64,000 nucleotides of DNA from Pseudomonadota bacterium (GTDB lineage Bacteria > Desulfobacterota > Binatia > Binatales > Binataceae), in the NCBI GenBank assembly GCA_021324455.1, contig JAJPJA010000150.1, positions 1-64,000 of the forward strand, written 5' to 3'. The position numbers and the translations under genes are program-made. Positions 52,756 through 62,020 of the stretch are shown here, piece after piece. How positions within the stretch are numbered: the first letter of the stretch is position 1; each line of letters opens with the position of its first letter. The notes under the pieces were generated by a model. The model did no database searches. It saw only the letters and a program-made list of their open reading frames with translations, and was not told where the DNA came from.

Positions 52756-53657
52756 GGCTGTGCTCGCGGCGCGCCGCTGGCCGCGATCGATTTCTCAAGC
52801 GACTCGAACTCGCCGTAGGCGATCAGGTCGTAAAGCTCGGCCCGCGTCTGCATCCGCGCCAACATCGCGCCGGTGCCGCCGTCGCGTGCGATGCAGGCAT
52901 AGAGATCCTCGACGGCTTTGGCCGCGACGCGCAGCGAAGACACCGGCCAGATCACCATCTTGTAGCCCATTTCCGCAAGGCGGTGGGCGCTGAGCGCGGG
53001 GCTGCGGCCGAACTCGGTCATGTTGGCGAGCAGCGGCGCGTCGATTTCCCGTGCGAATCTGCGCAGGGACGGCTCATCGGTCAGGGCTTCAGGAAAAATT
53101 GCGTCGGCGCCGGCGTCAAGATAAATGCGGGCGCGCCGGATTGCCGCCTCAAGTCCCTCGGGTTCAGCGGCGTCGGTGCGCGCGATGATCCGGGCATGAC
53201 GGCGGGCTTTGAGGGCGGCGCTGATTCTGGCCGCCATTTCCGCCGCCGCCACCACCCGCTTGCCCTCCAAATGGCCGCATTTTTTGGGCTGGACCTGATC
53301 CTCGATTTGAATCGCGGCGGCGCCCGCTTCTTCCAGTTCGCGCACCGCCCGCATCGTGTTAAGCCCGCCGCCGAAGCCGGTGTCCGCGTCGACAATCAGC
53401 GGCAGTCCGCTGGCGCGCGCGATCGACCGGGTGAAGGTGCACAATTCCTCCAAACCGACAAGGCCAGCATCGGGCCATCCGAGACTGGCACTGAGCGCCG
53501 CGCCCGACAGGTAGAGCGCCTTGAAGCCGGCCTTCTTTGCGATGAGCGCGCACAGCGCGTTATGCGCCCCGGGAATCGCGACGATACCGTCCCGGCGCCA
53601 CACAGCCGCGAGCATCTCTCCCGGCGCGATCGAATTTTTTTCCGCCAGCCACGGCAT
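52752..53657 (-). CDS. Isocitrate lyase/PEP-mutase-family protein
   Basis: 301 residues. Contains VDADTGFGGG (metal-binding acidic motif), and KKCGHLEGK, the catalytic-loop Cys signature of methylisocitrate and isocitrate lyases. Size matches PrpB/oxaloacetate decarboxylase group rather than the larger glyoxylate-cycle AceA. ATG at 53657 has GGGGAG 7 nt upstream; the longer frame from 53717 is rejected. First gene of the operon. Confidence 0.85.
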   Translation of the reverse strand: MPWLAEKNSIAPGEMLAAVWRRDGIVAIPGAHNALCALIAKKAGFKALYLSGAALSASLGWPDAGLVGLEELCTFTRSIARASGLPLIVDADTGFGGGLNTMRAVRELEEAGAAAIQIEDQVQPKKCGHLEGKRVVAAAEMAARISAALKARRHARIIARTDAAEPEGLEAAIRRARIYLDAGADAIFPEALTDEPSLRRFAREIDAPLLANMTEFGRSPALSAHRLAEMGYKMVIWPVSSLRVAAKAVEDLYACIARDGGTGAMLARMQTRAELYDLIAYGEFESLEKSIAASGAPRAQP

Positions 53658-53833
53658 ATATCTGCTCCCCGGCAGGTTTGCGAACACCGCCTGTTCGGGG
53701 CGGCGTTGCTTGTGCAATTATCGATGCGCCTCAGTCGCACAGTCAAATCGGGGGCGGCGCGCGTCGGTAGCCGGTTCATTCCATGGTTGCGCGCGGTGGA
53801 CGGTTTTGGAAAAGATGAGCGCTGGGCGAATCC

Positions 53834-54109
53834 GTGGAACGAGGCTTGCGCACAGTCATAGGCCCGCCCCTGCTGCTGGTCCTGTCGGCGGGCGCCGCCG
53901 CATGCGATCCGGTGATCGACGTCGCCGGCGCCAATTTCCCCGCCTGGCTGCTGTGTATCCTGGCCGGCGCTTTGGCCGCCGCCGCGCTGCGTCCGCTGCT
54001 GATCGTGGCCCGGCTCGATCCGTATTTGGGCCCCGCCCCTGTCATCTATACCAGTCTGGCCGTGATGCTCGCGCTGATCGTGTGGATAGTGTTCTTCAAT
54101 CGCGTTTAG
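53834..54109 (+). CDS. YtcA-family lipoprotein
   Basis: 91 residues. Signal sequence with lipobox (SAGAAAC) followed by DPVIDVAGANFPAWLLC, the YtcA pattern, and two membrane helices. In enterobacteria YtcA precedes mdtN-like genes, as here (next gene 10 nt later). GTG start; alternatives TTG 12 nt on. Role unknown. Confidence 0.72.
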   Translation: MERGLRTVIGPPLLLVLSAGAAACDPVIDVAGANFPAWLLCILAGALAAAALRPLLIVARLDPYLGPAPVIYTSLAVMLALIVWIVFFNRV

Positions 54110-54119
54110 GAAGCTGCCG

Positions 54120-55175
54120 ATGGCGGTAAGGCCGCGCGAAACCCGCCGCGACCATCCCGCGCTCAAGGTAATCGGGCGCGCACTGGGGATCCTGATCGTC
54201 GCGGTGACCGCCGCGCTGGGCGTGTACGTGGCGCGCCTGTACTACTACTTTCCCCAGACCGACGACGCCTATGTGCGCGCCAACGTGGTGCATATCGCAC
54301 CTCACGTGAGCGGACCGATCGTCGATCTGCGAGTCCAGGATAACCAGCATGTGCGCAAGGGCGATCTTCTGTTCGTGGTCGATCCGCGCCCGTATCAGGC
54401 GGCGCTGCGGATGGCGCAGGCCAAACTGGACCTGACCAATTTGGAAATCAAGGCGCTGGATAATGCGATCGGCGCCGCGCGCGCGCGTCAGACCCAGCTC
54501 GAGGCGGAGGTCAAATACGACCGGCAGTATTTGGCAAGACTGCTGCCCCTGCTCAAGGAGCAGTTCGTCACCGCGGACGAAGTGTACAACGCGCGCACCC
54601 GCCTGGCTGCCGCGCAGGCCGCGGTCGACAACGCCCGCAACGAAGTCTTGAAGGCGCACAACCAGCTCGGCCAGTACGGCGACGTCAACGCCCGGCGCGG
54701 CGCCGCCCAGGCCGCCCTGTACGACGCCAAACTGAATGTCGATTATTGTTACGTACGGGCGCCGTTTGACGCCTACGTCACCAACCTCAATATCGCCGCC
54801 GGCGAATACGCCAATGAAGGCAAGCAGGTGCTCAGTCTGGTCGACAACCGGACCTGGTACGTGATGGCGAATTTTCGCGAAAACTTCCTGGGACGAATCG
54901 AGCCCGGGATGAAGGCGCAGGTTTATCTGATTGGCTACCGCAACCATCGCTTCCGCGGCGTGGTGCAGGGCGTGGGCTGGGCTCTGTTCCAGGACAACGG
55001 CGCGACGGTGGACGGCCTGGCGCGGGTCGCGCCGACGCTTAACTGGGTGCGCCTCTCCCAGCGCTTTCCGGTGCGCATCACGCTGCTGGATCGCGACCCC
55101 AAACGTCCGTTCCGGATGGGCCAGACCGCGGTGGTGACGATTCAAGGCCCGGCCGCGGACGCGCCGCCCCGCTGA
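54120..55175 (+). CDS. HlyD-type membrane fusion protein (MdtN-like)
   Basis: 351 residues. One N-terminal helix, then lipoyl half VVHIAPHVSGPIVDLRV, coiled-coil hairpin (about 95-185), second half YVRAPFDAYVTNLNIAAG, and beta-barrel. The order YtcA-MdtN is as in the mdtNOP operon, but MdtO (FUSC) and the outer-membrane partner MdtP are missing here, so a tRNA and unrelated genes follow. Begins 10 nt after the YtcA gene. Confidence 0.85.
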   Translation: MAVRPRETRRDHPALKVIGRALGILIVAVTAALGVYVARLYYYFPQTDDAYVRANVVHIAPHVSGPIVDLRVQDNQHVRKGDLLFVVDPRPYQAALRMAQAKLDLTNLEIKALDNAIGAARARQTQLEAEVKYDRQYLARLLPLLKEQFVTADEVYNARTRLAAAQAAVDNARNEVLKAHNQLGQYGDVNARRGAAQAALYDAKLNVDYCYVRAPFDAYVTNLNIAAGEYANEGKQVLSLVDNRTWYVMANFRENFLGRIEPGMKAQVYLIGYRNHRFRGVVQGVGWALFQDNGATVDGLARVAPTLNWVRLSQRFPVRITLLDRDPKRPFRMGQTAVVTIQGPAADAPPR

Positions 55176-55247
55176 AGTCAGCCGATCGGTTCAGGGTGAG
55201 GCCGGCTTGTCGCCGATCAAAGACCGCGTGTGAGGGGATGATTTGTT

Positions 55248-55323
55248 TGGCTCCCCGGGCCGGATTCGAACCAGCGACTTGACGGTTAACAGCCGTCCGC
55301 TCTACCGACTGAGCTACCGGGGA
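55248..55323 (-). tRNA. tRNA-Asn (GTT)
   Basis: Read on the minus strand: acceptor TCCCCGG pairs with CCGGGGA, D-arm GCTC...GAGC, anticodon arm GACGG-CTGTTAA-CCGTC with anticodon GTT, T-arm GCTGG-TTCGAAT-CCGGC, and an encoded CCA end. All four stems pair fully. Located between the MdtN-like and DUF3237 genes. Confidence 0.96.
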
Positions 55324-55448
55324 GCATTTCAGGCGCCATGCGCGTGCCGGGCAAGCGCCCTTCGGAACTATTCTTGGTACCGGCTGCGCGCGAGTAAAGC
55401 AAGTAGCCCTGGCCTGGCGCGCAGCCCAAGGCAGCCGCGAAAAATTGC

Positions 55449-55886
55449 CTAAAGCGCGTAGATATTGTACTTGATGCGGCCGGTTTCGAAGTTGATTTCG
55501 CCGATACCGATCGCCTGCACGCAATTCAGTTCGCGATAGCGCTCCGCTCCGGTCTCGAACCTGACCGCGGTGCGAACCTGGCACACCCCCGCCGCCGGCA
55601 TCGCGCCGCCGAACTGGCGGAAATCGAGCAGGCCGCTGTAACGCAGGTAAATCAACGCGCCGTCCTCGGTCCGCATCGTGCCGCGCACGTCGGCTTCGCC
55701 CACGCCGTCGGAGCGGGTCAGGAACCAATCGCAGGCGTTAATCGTGCCCTTGATTCCGGGTCCTTCGAAGCGGCCGTTGACATAGCCGATGGAGCGCGCG
55801 CCCTGCGCAATCGGCCCGATCGGCTCCGCCCGGTTTTCCACCTCCATCTCGAGCGCGAAGAGCAGTTTGACCTCTACTGTTGCCAT
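55449..55886 (-). CDS. DUF3237 protein
   Basis: 145 residues. GYVNGRFEGPGIKGTINACDW and VRGTMRTEDGALIYLRY are the standard DUF3237 elements, and the end GEINFETGRIKYNIY is typical. Small lipocalin-like beta-barrel, function unknown; often near oxidoreductases of aromatic or lipid degradation. Start ATG at 55886. Confidence 0.85.
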   Translation of the reverse strand: MATVEVKLLFALEMEVENRAEPIGPIAQGARSIGYVNGRFEGPGIKGTINACDWFLTRSDGVGEADVRGTMRTEDGALIYLRYSGLLDFRQFGGAMPAAGVCQVRTAVRFETGAERYRELNCVQAIGIGEINFETGRIKYNIYAL

Positions 55887-55996
55887 CAGCCTACCTCCGC
55901 AAATGTGCCGCGGCGGGTAACACCACCGGATCGCCGCTTGGGTTGCCGCTCGATCGGCCGCGACAGGTGCGGCTGACGAGAAGCCGCGCCCGGGCG

Positions 55997-56353
55997 TCAG
56001 CAGTTCTGTTCGACGGTCTTGAACAGCAAATCGAAATTTATCGGCTTGGATACAAAGGCGGTGGCCTGCAGCCGCCTGGATTCGATCTCCAGATTGTTTA
56101 TCCCGGACACGATGACCGTCGGGATTTCAGACAAGCGCGGATCTGAGAGCTGCTGGTTGCGAAATTCCCATCCACTGACCACCGGCAGCATCAAATCCAG
56201 AATGATCAGGCACGGCGTGAGGCCCGCGCGCAACTCGTCCAGCGCCTGTTGCCCGTCGGCGGCGGCGACCACGTTAAAGCCCCGCAACTGCAGCAGCTCC
56301 AGAATTGAATCCCGCAGGTCGTCGTCGTCCTCGACGATCAGAATTGTATCCAT
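55997..56353 (-). CDS. Single-domain response regulator
   Basis: 118 residues. Acidic pocket VEDDDD, phosphoacceptor Asp53 (LDLML), Ser83 in VIVSG, and Lys103 in VSKP. No output domain, as in CheY-like or phosphorelay receivers. ATG at 56353 is 7 nt after the histidine-kinase stop, so it is the cognate partner (inference from context). Confidence 0.9.
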   Translation of the reverse strand: MDTILIVEDDDDLRDSILELLQLRGFNVVAAADGQQALDELRAGLTPCLIILDLMLPVVSGWEFRNQQLSDPRLSEIPTVIVSGINNLEIESRRLQATAFVSKPINFDLLFKTVEQNC

Positions 56354-56360
56354 ACCTGAA

Positions 56361-57557
56361 TCATACGCCGAGCCGAGCATTCTCCGGAAGGACCAGGGTG
56401 AAGGTGCTGCCCGCGCCCGGCGTCGAGGATAACTCGATATGCCCGCCGAGCGCCTCGCTGAGCCGCCTGGAAGTGGCGAGACCGAGGCCGAAACCGGAGG
56501 TATGCTTGTGAGTGCTCCTTTCCAGCCGCTCAAACGGTTCGAAAATGCGCTCCCGATCTTCGGCCGGGATACCAGGACCCTGGTCGCACACGCTGATGCG
56601 ATGAACGCAATCGGCCGTCCGGACGTGGACGCTGATGGTGCCCCGCGACGAGAACTTCACCGCATTAACGATCAGATTTTGCAAAATCACCCGCAACGCG
56701 GTCCCATCCGTGTTCAGAAATTTTCCCCGCGCGTCATCGGCAACCGTCAGCCGCAGGCCCTTGCGTTCGGCTTCGGGCCGCAGCTCTTCAACCACTTCGG
56801 CAACGATTTTGCCCAAGTCAACCGGGGCGCGCTTTATCATGGCGCGGCCGGCCTGGATCCTGGATTGTTGCAGCACCGAATCGACCAGTTCGGCCAGCCG
56901 CGCGTAACTGCGATCCAGCCGCGACAGGATGGTATCCAGCCGCTCCTGTGCGGCGCAGTCGCGTTCCCGGCGCAGCAGCTCAAGCTGCAGTTGAATCGAG
57001 GCCAGCGGCCCGCGCATTTCGTGAGACACGTAAGCCAGAAACTCGTCGCGCACCCGGGCCGCTTCCTTGAGCTGGGCCATCCGCAGCCGGTTGTCCTCGG
57101 CTCGTTTGCGCTCGGTCAAATCTTTGGTGATCTTGGCAAAACCCTTGAAGGTGCCGGCGCTGTCGTACATCGCGGTAAGCACGACCAGCGCCCAGAATCT
57201 GGAACCGTCCTTTCGAACGCGCCATCCTTCGTACTCGGAGCGGCCGAATGAAATCGCGGCCGACAGGGCGCGCTCGGGCAAACCCGCGGCCTTGTCCTCG
57301 GCGGTGAAAAAGCGGGAAAAATGCTTCCCGATGATCTCCTCGGCGCTGTAGCCTTTGAGCTTCTGAGCGCCGGGATTCCAGCTTATCACGCACCCGGCGG
57401 GATCGAGGGAAATGATGGCGTAATCGGTGACGCTCTCTATCAGCAGACGGCGGAGCTCATCCTCCGCCGCAATGGAGTCTCCGGACCTGCGCAAGATTGG
57501 AATCCTCGTTTCGTGGGCTGACCAGGGTAGGCTACTTGAGTTATTTTTGATGCGCAA
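56361..57557 (-). CDS. PAS-domain sensor histidine kinase
   Basis: About 398 residues. N-terminal PAS domain (40-155: ELRRLLIESVTDYAIISLD, GRSEYEGWRVRKDGSRFWA, GFAKITKDLTERK), HisKA with phosphoacceptor His in YVSHEMRGPL, and HATPase_c with N-box LIVNAVKFS, G1 VCDQGPGIP and G2 GFGLGLATSRRL. No membrane segment is visible, so it senses a cytoplasmic signal, e.g. redox or ligand. The start codon is unclear: TTG at 57557 or at 57494. Followed by its receiver gene. Confidence 0.87.
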   Translation of the reverse strand: MRIKNNSSSLPWSAHETRIPILRRSGDSIAAEDELRRLLIESVTDYAIISLDPAGCVISWNPGAQKLKGYSAEEIIGKHFSRFFTAEDKAAGLPERALSAAISFGRSEYEGWRVRKDGSRFWALVVLTAMYDSAGTFKGFAKITKDLTERKRAEDNRLRMAQLKEAARVRDEFLAYVSHEMRGPLASIQLQLELLRRERDCAAQERLDTILSRLDRSYARLAELVDSVLQQSRIQAGRAMIKRAPVDLGKIVAEVVEELRPEAERKGLRLTVADDARGKFLNTDGTALRVILQNLIVNAVKFSSRGTISVHVRTADCVHRISVCDQGPGIPAEDRERIFEPFERLERSTHKHTSGFGLGLATSRRLSEALGGHIELSSTPGAGSTFTLVLPENARLGV

Positions 57558-57687
57558 CGAAATTATTTCCGGTGCTGCGCGGCCCTCGCGCGCGGCGAAC
57601 GCGAACCGGTCTGAGGCGGATTGCCGGGCGCAGCGTCAGGCCCGCCGGATTTCCAGTCTGGCGCACTTCAGAGTAATTTAGTCGCCT

Positions 57688-58380
57688 ATGGGTACGAGGG
57701 CCGCCGTCAGGCGCAGTCGAAAAGATCGGGCGGAGCTGCTGGCCAAGTCGCCCCGGCTGCAGCGCATTGTCGAGGAACTGGAGGCGTTGTTCTTCAAGGA
57801 GGGCTTCCTCCATATCCATACCGAAGAACTGGCGCATCGCCTCCACTGCTCCAAACAGACCTTGTACACGCTGGCGCAAAGCCGCGACGAACTGTTCGAG
57901 GTAATCCTCGAACGATTTCTGTCGAGCATCCGCGCCCAGGCGCAAAAGGCCAGCACCGAGGCGCCCGACCGCGTCACGGCGCTGACCGGATGCCTGGACG
58001 CGATCAAGCACGCGGTGAGCCGGGTCAGCGTGCGCTTCGCCGAAGACCTTAATGAGTTTCCGCGCGGCCAGCGCCGCCGCCGCGAGCATGAAGATCTGAT
58101 GGCAACCATGATCGCGGACATCATCTCCGGCGGCATCCAGGACGGGTCTTTTCAGGCGGTTCATCCGCGGCTTACGGCCGAAATTCTGATCCGCGGCGCC
58201 GCGCGCATCGTACAGCCCAGCTTTCTGTCGCACAGCGGGCTCAGTCTGAGCCAGGCCTTCGTCGAGTTTCACAAAGTCTACCTGCACGGGGTGCTGCGGC
58301 CCGAAGCCTCGGGACCGGGCAAGGATCAGGACGGAGGACACAATCGCGCGCGGCCCGCCAACGTGGTCGCGTTCAGATAA
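57688..58380 (+). CDS. TetR/AcrR-family regulator
   Basis: 230 residues. N-terminal helix-turn-helix in LFFKEGFLHIHTEELAHRLHCSKQTLYTLAQSRDELF, C-terminal ligand domain, then a disordered Gly/Asp/Arg tail. Basic start MGTRAAVRRSRKDR. Convergent with the GMC oxidoreductase gene; probably represses the oxidoreductase cluster, since it is the only regulator in it (inference). Confidence 0.85.
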   Translation: MGTRAAVRRSRKDRAELLAKSPRLQRIVEELEALFFKEGFLHIHTEELAHRLHCSKQTLYTLAQSRDELFEVILERFLSSIRAQAQKASTEAPDRVTALTGCLDAIKHAVSRVSVRFAEDLNEFPRGQRRRREHEDLMATMIADIISGGIQDGSFQAVHPRLTAEILIRGAARIVQPSFLSHSGLSLSQAFVEFHKVYLHGVLRPEASGPGKDQDGGHNRARPANVVAFR

Positions 58381-58480
58381 GCTCGCGATGCGCCGGTTGA
58401 GGCAGGATCCGCAACCGCCGTTCTCACCTGCCCCCCTTTGGTTACGACGGCGCCCGCCGCGGGCCTGTGCCGCATAGCGA

Positions 58481-60043
58481 TCAGAGCGAATCCACCACCG
58501 CCTCCGCAATATACTCCGACAGCGCGGAAATAGTCATTACCGGATGAAACCCGATCGAGGTCGGGATAACGGAGCCGTCGGCCACGAACAATCGGCGATA
58601 GCCGTGCACCTCACCGCGCGGCGAGACAACTCCGGTCTGCGGCGTTTCCGACAGATGGCATCCGCCGAGCGAATGCACCGTGATTATGCGTTTGAAAACC
58701 TCCCAGGTGAGCAGCGGCGCGAAGGTGCCGCCGTAGGCCTGGTTGAGTTCGCGCATGGCGTTGGTCATTTTCTCGATCAACGCCGAATTCTCAGCCGCAT
58801 AATTCCATTCGATATCCAAAGCTCCGTGCTTCAGTTTCATTATTCCGTTGGCGTTGTCGCGGCCGATCGCGAACAGATTGGTCATATGAGCCGGGTCGCC
58901 GGCGTGCGGTCCCGCGGGCCTTTGCGGCTTGCTCAACAGGCCGCGGCGCAGCGCCCACGGAAGCAGCCGGCCCATCAAGGGCCAGAGCATCGGACCCAGA
59001 TAGCGCAGCCAGCGGCCGTCGCTCTGGCCCAGGGAGGCCAGCACCTCCATCACCGGCCGGCTGAAGGTCGGCGCGGCCATTGTAAACTGCGGCGGCGCAT
59101 CGAAATAGCGGATGACTGAAGTGACGTCCGGACCTTCCCACGGGCGCAGGTCCTCGCGCGCATTCTGAATCGATCCGAGGAAGTCTCCATTGCCGGAGTA
59201 GCCAAAACCCAGGCGCGGGCTCAGATCCGGCAACGTACGATAAAGGTCGCGGCTGCGCAGCAATATTTCGTTGGTACCCAGCGTACCGGCGCACAGAACG
59301 ACACATTTACCGGCCGCCGCGCGCGGGGAACCGCGGGCGATATCGGCGTAATGGACCACGTAACCGTCGGCGCCGGGCTCGATATGCCGGACCAGACATC
59401 CGGCGGCGATTTGCGCGCCGAGCCGCTGCGCCTGCGCCAGATAGGTCAGGTCGAGAGTATTTTTCGCTCCGTAGGGACATCCGAATTCGCATTGCGCCGC
59501 CAGCTGGCATGCCTGCCGCCCCGGGCCAGGCGAAGTTTTCCAGCTCACCGCCTGGTCGGGATCGAAAATCTCACGGCCCGCCTGCCGGGCCGCGCCGCGA
59601 TAGGCGTCGCGTTTGGGCAGCTTTATATCCTCGGGCAGCGGTGCGATATGCAGTTCATCGCGCACACGATCGTAGTATGGATTCAGAAAGTCCCGATTGA
59701 TCCCGCGCGGCCAGCGCGGGTCCTCGAATACGACCGGATCGGGCCGGATATGGATATTGGCGTAGATCAGCGAACCTCCGCCCACGCCGCTGGCCACCAC
59801 CGCTCCGATACCGGAAAAGAAACGCACATCATACAATCCCTGCGCTTGTGGATGAGTCGGATAGCGCCACAGCAGCTGGTCGACGTCGCGCACCTCGCGC
59901 GGAAACCCGCCGGGTTCGTAGCGTCGGCCCCGTTCCAGCACCAGCACGGACTTGCCCGCCTGCGCCAGACGCAGGGCGTTGATCGAACCTCCGAACCCGG
60001 CGCCGACCACCACGGCGTCGAACCGTTCCAGCTTTTCGGCCAT
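58481..60043 (-). CDS. GMC oxidoreductase (cholesterol-oxidase-like)
   Basis: 520 residues. FAD dinucleotide-binding VVVGAGFGGS near 12-21; VASGVGGGSLIYANIHIRP; Cys-containing CQLAAQCEFGCPYGAKNTLDLTYLA; a FGYSGNGDF segment; active-site His in HSLGGC; and a C-terminal GFHPVMTI. These elements match the bacterial cholesterol-oxidase-type GMC family. Oxidises an alcohol, probably sterol-like or long-chain. 27 nt after the VAO-type gene; the two are co-transcribed. Confidence 0.85.
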   Translation of the reverse strand: MAEKLERFDAVVVGAGFGGSINALRLAQAGKSVLVLERGRRYEPGGFPREVRDVDQLLWRYPTHPQAQGLYDVRFFSGIGAVVASGVGGGSLIYANIHIRPDPVVFEDPRWPRGINRDFLNPYYDRVRDELHIAPLPEDIKLPKRDAYRGAARQAGREIFDPDQAVSWKTSPGPGRQACQLAAQCEFGCPYGAKNTLDLTYLAQAQRLGAQIAAGCLVRHIEPGADGYVVHYADIARGSPRAAAGKCVVLCAGTLGTNEILLRSRDLYRTLPDLSPRLGFGYSGNGDFLGSIQNAREDLRPWEGPDVTSVIRYFDAPPQFTMAAPTFSRPVMEVLASLGQSDGRWLRYLGPMLWPLMGRLLPWALRRGLLSKPQRPAGPHAGDPAHMTNLFAIGRDNANGIMKLKHGALDIEWNYAAENSALIEKMTNAMRELNQAYGGTFAPLLTWEVFKRIITVHSLGGCHLSETPQTGVVSPRGEVHGYRRLFVADGSVIPTSIGFHPVMTISALSEYIAEAVVDSL

Positions 60044-60070
60044 AATCTGCCGCCCGTCCGCGGCTGTGTA

Positions 60071-61732
60071 CTATCGGATGCCGCTGTTTTCGTTATTCAG
60101 ACCTACGCCGTAGCGGCCCGGCGCAATCAGGTTGTACGGATCGATTGCGCGGCGCATCGCATCCAGAGTCCGCTGCAGCTCCGGCGCCTCCTCCATGATG
60201 CGGTCGCTGAAGGCGACGCTGGTCCGGTACTGCGGAAATCCGGCTTTGGCGGTTGCATGGATCACTTCATCGTAGAGCGCCAGCGCCCGCTGCCCCTCGG
60301 CCGCGTTCTCCTTGTCGAAGAAAATCTGCATCAGTGCCATCACCGAGCGCGCGTTCACCATCAGGAAGGCCAGCGAGAGGTCGAATCCATGCTTGTGAAA
60401 AATGGGCTCGCACAGCTCCAAAAGCCGGCCGGTATGTTTTCCGGTGAGCGGGCTGAGCGCGGCCACCCACAGCATCCCGGCGCCGTCGCGCGCCGGGTCA
60501 ACGTCGCTCACCGGTCTGGGGCCGCGGCTTTTGAAATAGGCAAACCTGACAATGTATTCTCCGGGAATACCCTTGAGGATCGGATACACATGGGGAATCG
60601 CCTGGGCCTTTTCCAGCGACGAATTGGAAAGCCGGGCGAACAGATCCGGCAGCAGCGGGAAGTTGCGGGTCCTGTTCCAGATCGCTGTCATCCGGTCGAG
60701 GAACCGCAGCTTGCGATCGTCAATAAAGCGCACGTTGCCGAACGCACGCAGCGCCGCGGACACGGCCCGGCGCATCGCGCGCACCTGGACCCGCGTGCCG
60801 TAAAGTCCGCCGGTAACCGTCCACGGCGCGATGCGCAATCGGTCGCGCAGTTTGCTTCGCGCGTCCGCCGACAGATAGGTGCCGCCCTCAAGCAGATTGT
60901 ATGGATAAGGCATAATCTGCGCCGTGAACAGCAGATCGCTCACGATATGCACGTTGGCCGGCAGGATACCGTCCAGAGCCAGGCGGCGCAGAGCATCCAC
61001 CAGCGGCGAAAGCCTGGTTTCGTCGTGAAGTTCGCAGATGAAGCAGTTGAACGCCTGCGGTTCCGGCATCAGCCAGATTCCGGCTTTTGTCACTATTCCG
61101 AAATTGGCCTGACTGAATAATCCGTCAATATACGGACCGGTACCCCATTTATATGTATTCCAGGTGAGGCTATTGGCCGGTCCGCCTCCGGTGCGTATTA
61201 TCTCGCCGCCGGCCAGCACCACCTCGAGCCCGCATAGATGGCCGAAATGGTCCCAATAGCGGGTGTATCCCACTCCGCGCTCCAGGGCGTTGCCGATGAT
61301 GCTGCCCTGGGGCGTTGAGTCCGTGCAGTCCACCCACAATGGAATGTTCGCGCTCTTGAGATGATCGTTGAGCTGCTTCTGGGTAACGCCGGGCTCGATA
61401 ACGGCGTAGGCCAGTTCCTGGTTCACCTCGATGATGCGATTGAGCCGTTCCAGCACCATGATCAGCGCGCCGTCGCGGTAGGGCATGGTCGCGCCGTAGC
61501 CCCAGTTCTTGCCCATGCTGAAAGGCCAGACCGCAAGCCTGTGGCGGCTTGCGATCTGCATGACGCGGGCGACCTCCTGGGCCGAGCCCGGATAGACCAC
61601 GGCGGCGCCGCGGCGGTTCCACAGGCTGATGTCCCTGGTGCGGCGGGCAATCTCGGCGGCGGCATCGATTACGTTGACCTCGCCGATCGCCTGCCTGAGT
61701 TCACTGACGGCGTCTGAAAGATGTTCTTCCAT
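60071..61732 (-). CDS. VAO/PCMH-family FAD-dependent oxidase
   Basis: 553 residues. FAD-binding PCMH-type motif VVYPGSAQEVARVMQIASRHR and GKNWGYGATMPYRDG, QGSIIGNALERGVGYTRYWDHFG, and cap domain with MPYPYNLLEGG. Resembles p-cresol methylhydroxylase and vanillyl-alcohol oxidase flavoproteins. The end IDPYNLIAPGRYG is typical. No cytochrome subunit is adjacent, so the electron acceptor may be O2. ATG at 61732 is chosen over the longer frame; AGGGA lies upstream. Confidence 0.85.
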   Translation of the reverse strand: MEEHLSDAVSELRQAIGEVNVIDAAAEIARRTRDISLWNRRGAAVVYPGSAQEVARVMQIASRHRLAVWPFSMGKNWGYGATMPYRDGALIMVLERLNRIIEVNQELAYAVIEPGVTQKQLNDHLKSANIPLWVDCTDSTPQGSIIGNALERGVGYTRYWDHFGHLCGLEVVLAGGEIIRTGGGPANSLTWNTYKWGTGPYIDGLFSQANFGIVTKAGIWLMPEPQAFNCFICELHDETRLSPLVDALRRLALDGILPANVHIVSDLLFTAQIMPYPYNLLEGGTYLSADARSKLRDRLRIAPWTVTGGLYGTRVQVRAMRRAVSAALRAFGNVRFIDDRKLRFLDRMTAIWNRTRNFPLLPDLFARLSNSSLEKAQAIPHVYPILKGIPGEYIVRFAYFKSRGPRPVSDVDPARDGAGMLWVAALSPLTGKHTGRLLELCEPIFHKHGFDLSLAFLMVNARSVMALMQIFFDKENAAEGQRALALYDEVIHATAKAGFPQYRTSVAFSDRIMEEAPELQRTLDAMRRAIDPYNLIAPGRYGVGLNNENSGIR

Positions 61733-61912
61733 GGCTGATCGTCCCTGGCGTGCGGAATAAACAGTTCGCCCGCGTTCCGGCACAATCCCGCGCCGCTTGT
61801 CTGCCGGATTTCAACTACGCCTGATCGGCGGGCGCAGGCAAGCTTTGGCGGCCTGTTCCGGACATTTTTATACCGGCGCCGCCCCGAGGCTACTTTTGGT
61901 AGAAAAAGCGGC

Positions 61913-61941
61913 TTGACCTTGCCATTGGGCCGTGGAATAGT
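61913..61941 (+). promoter_or_regulatory. Candidate sigma-70 promoter of the last GMC gene
   Basis: TTGACC (61913) and AATAGT (61936) with a 17-nt spacer, in the 288-nt divergent region, about 75 nt before the ATG of the plus-strand GMC gene. A putative start for the opposite strand lies nearby but is not clear. Confidence 0.4.
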
Positions 61942-62020
61942 TAGCCGCCTGAGGCAATCCCGCCGGTTATATTCCGCGCGACAGGCGGCCCTTGAAAGCC
62001 GGGGTCGCGGAGGGTCCATG

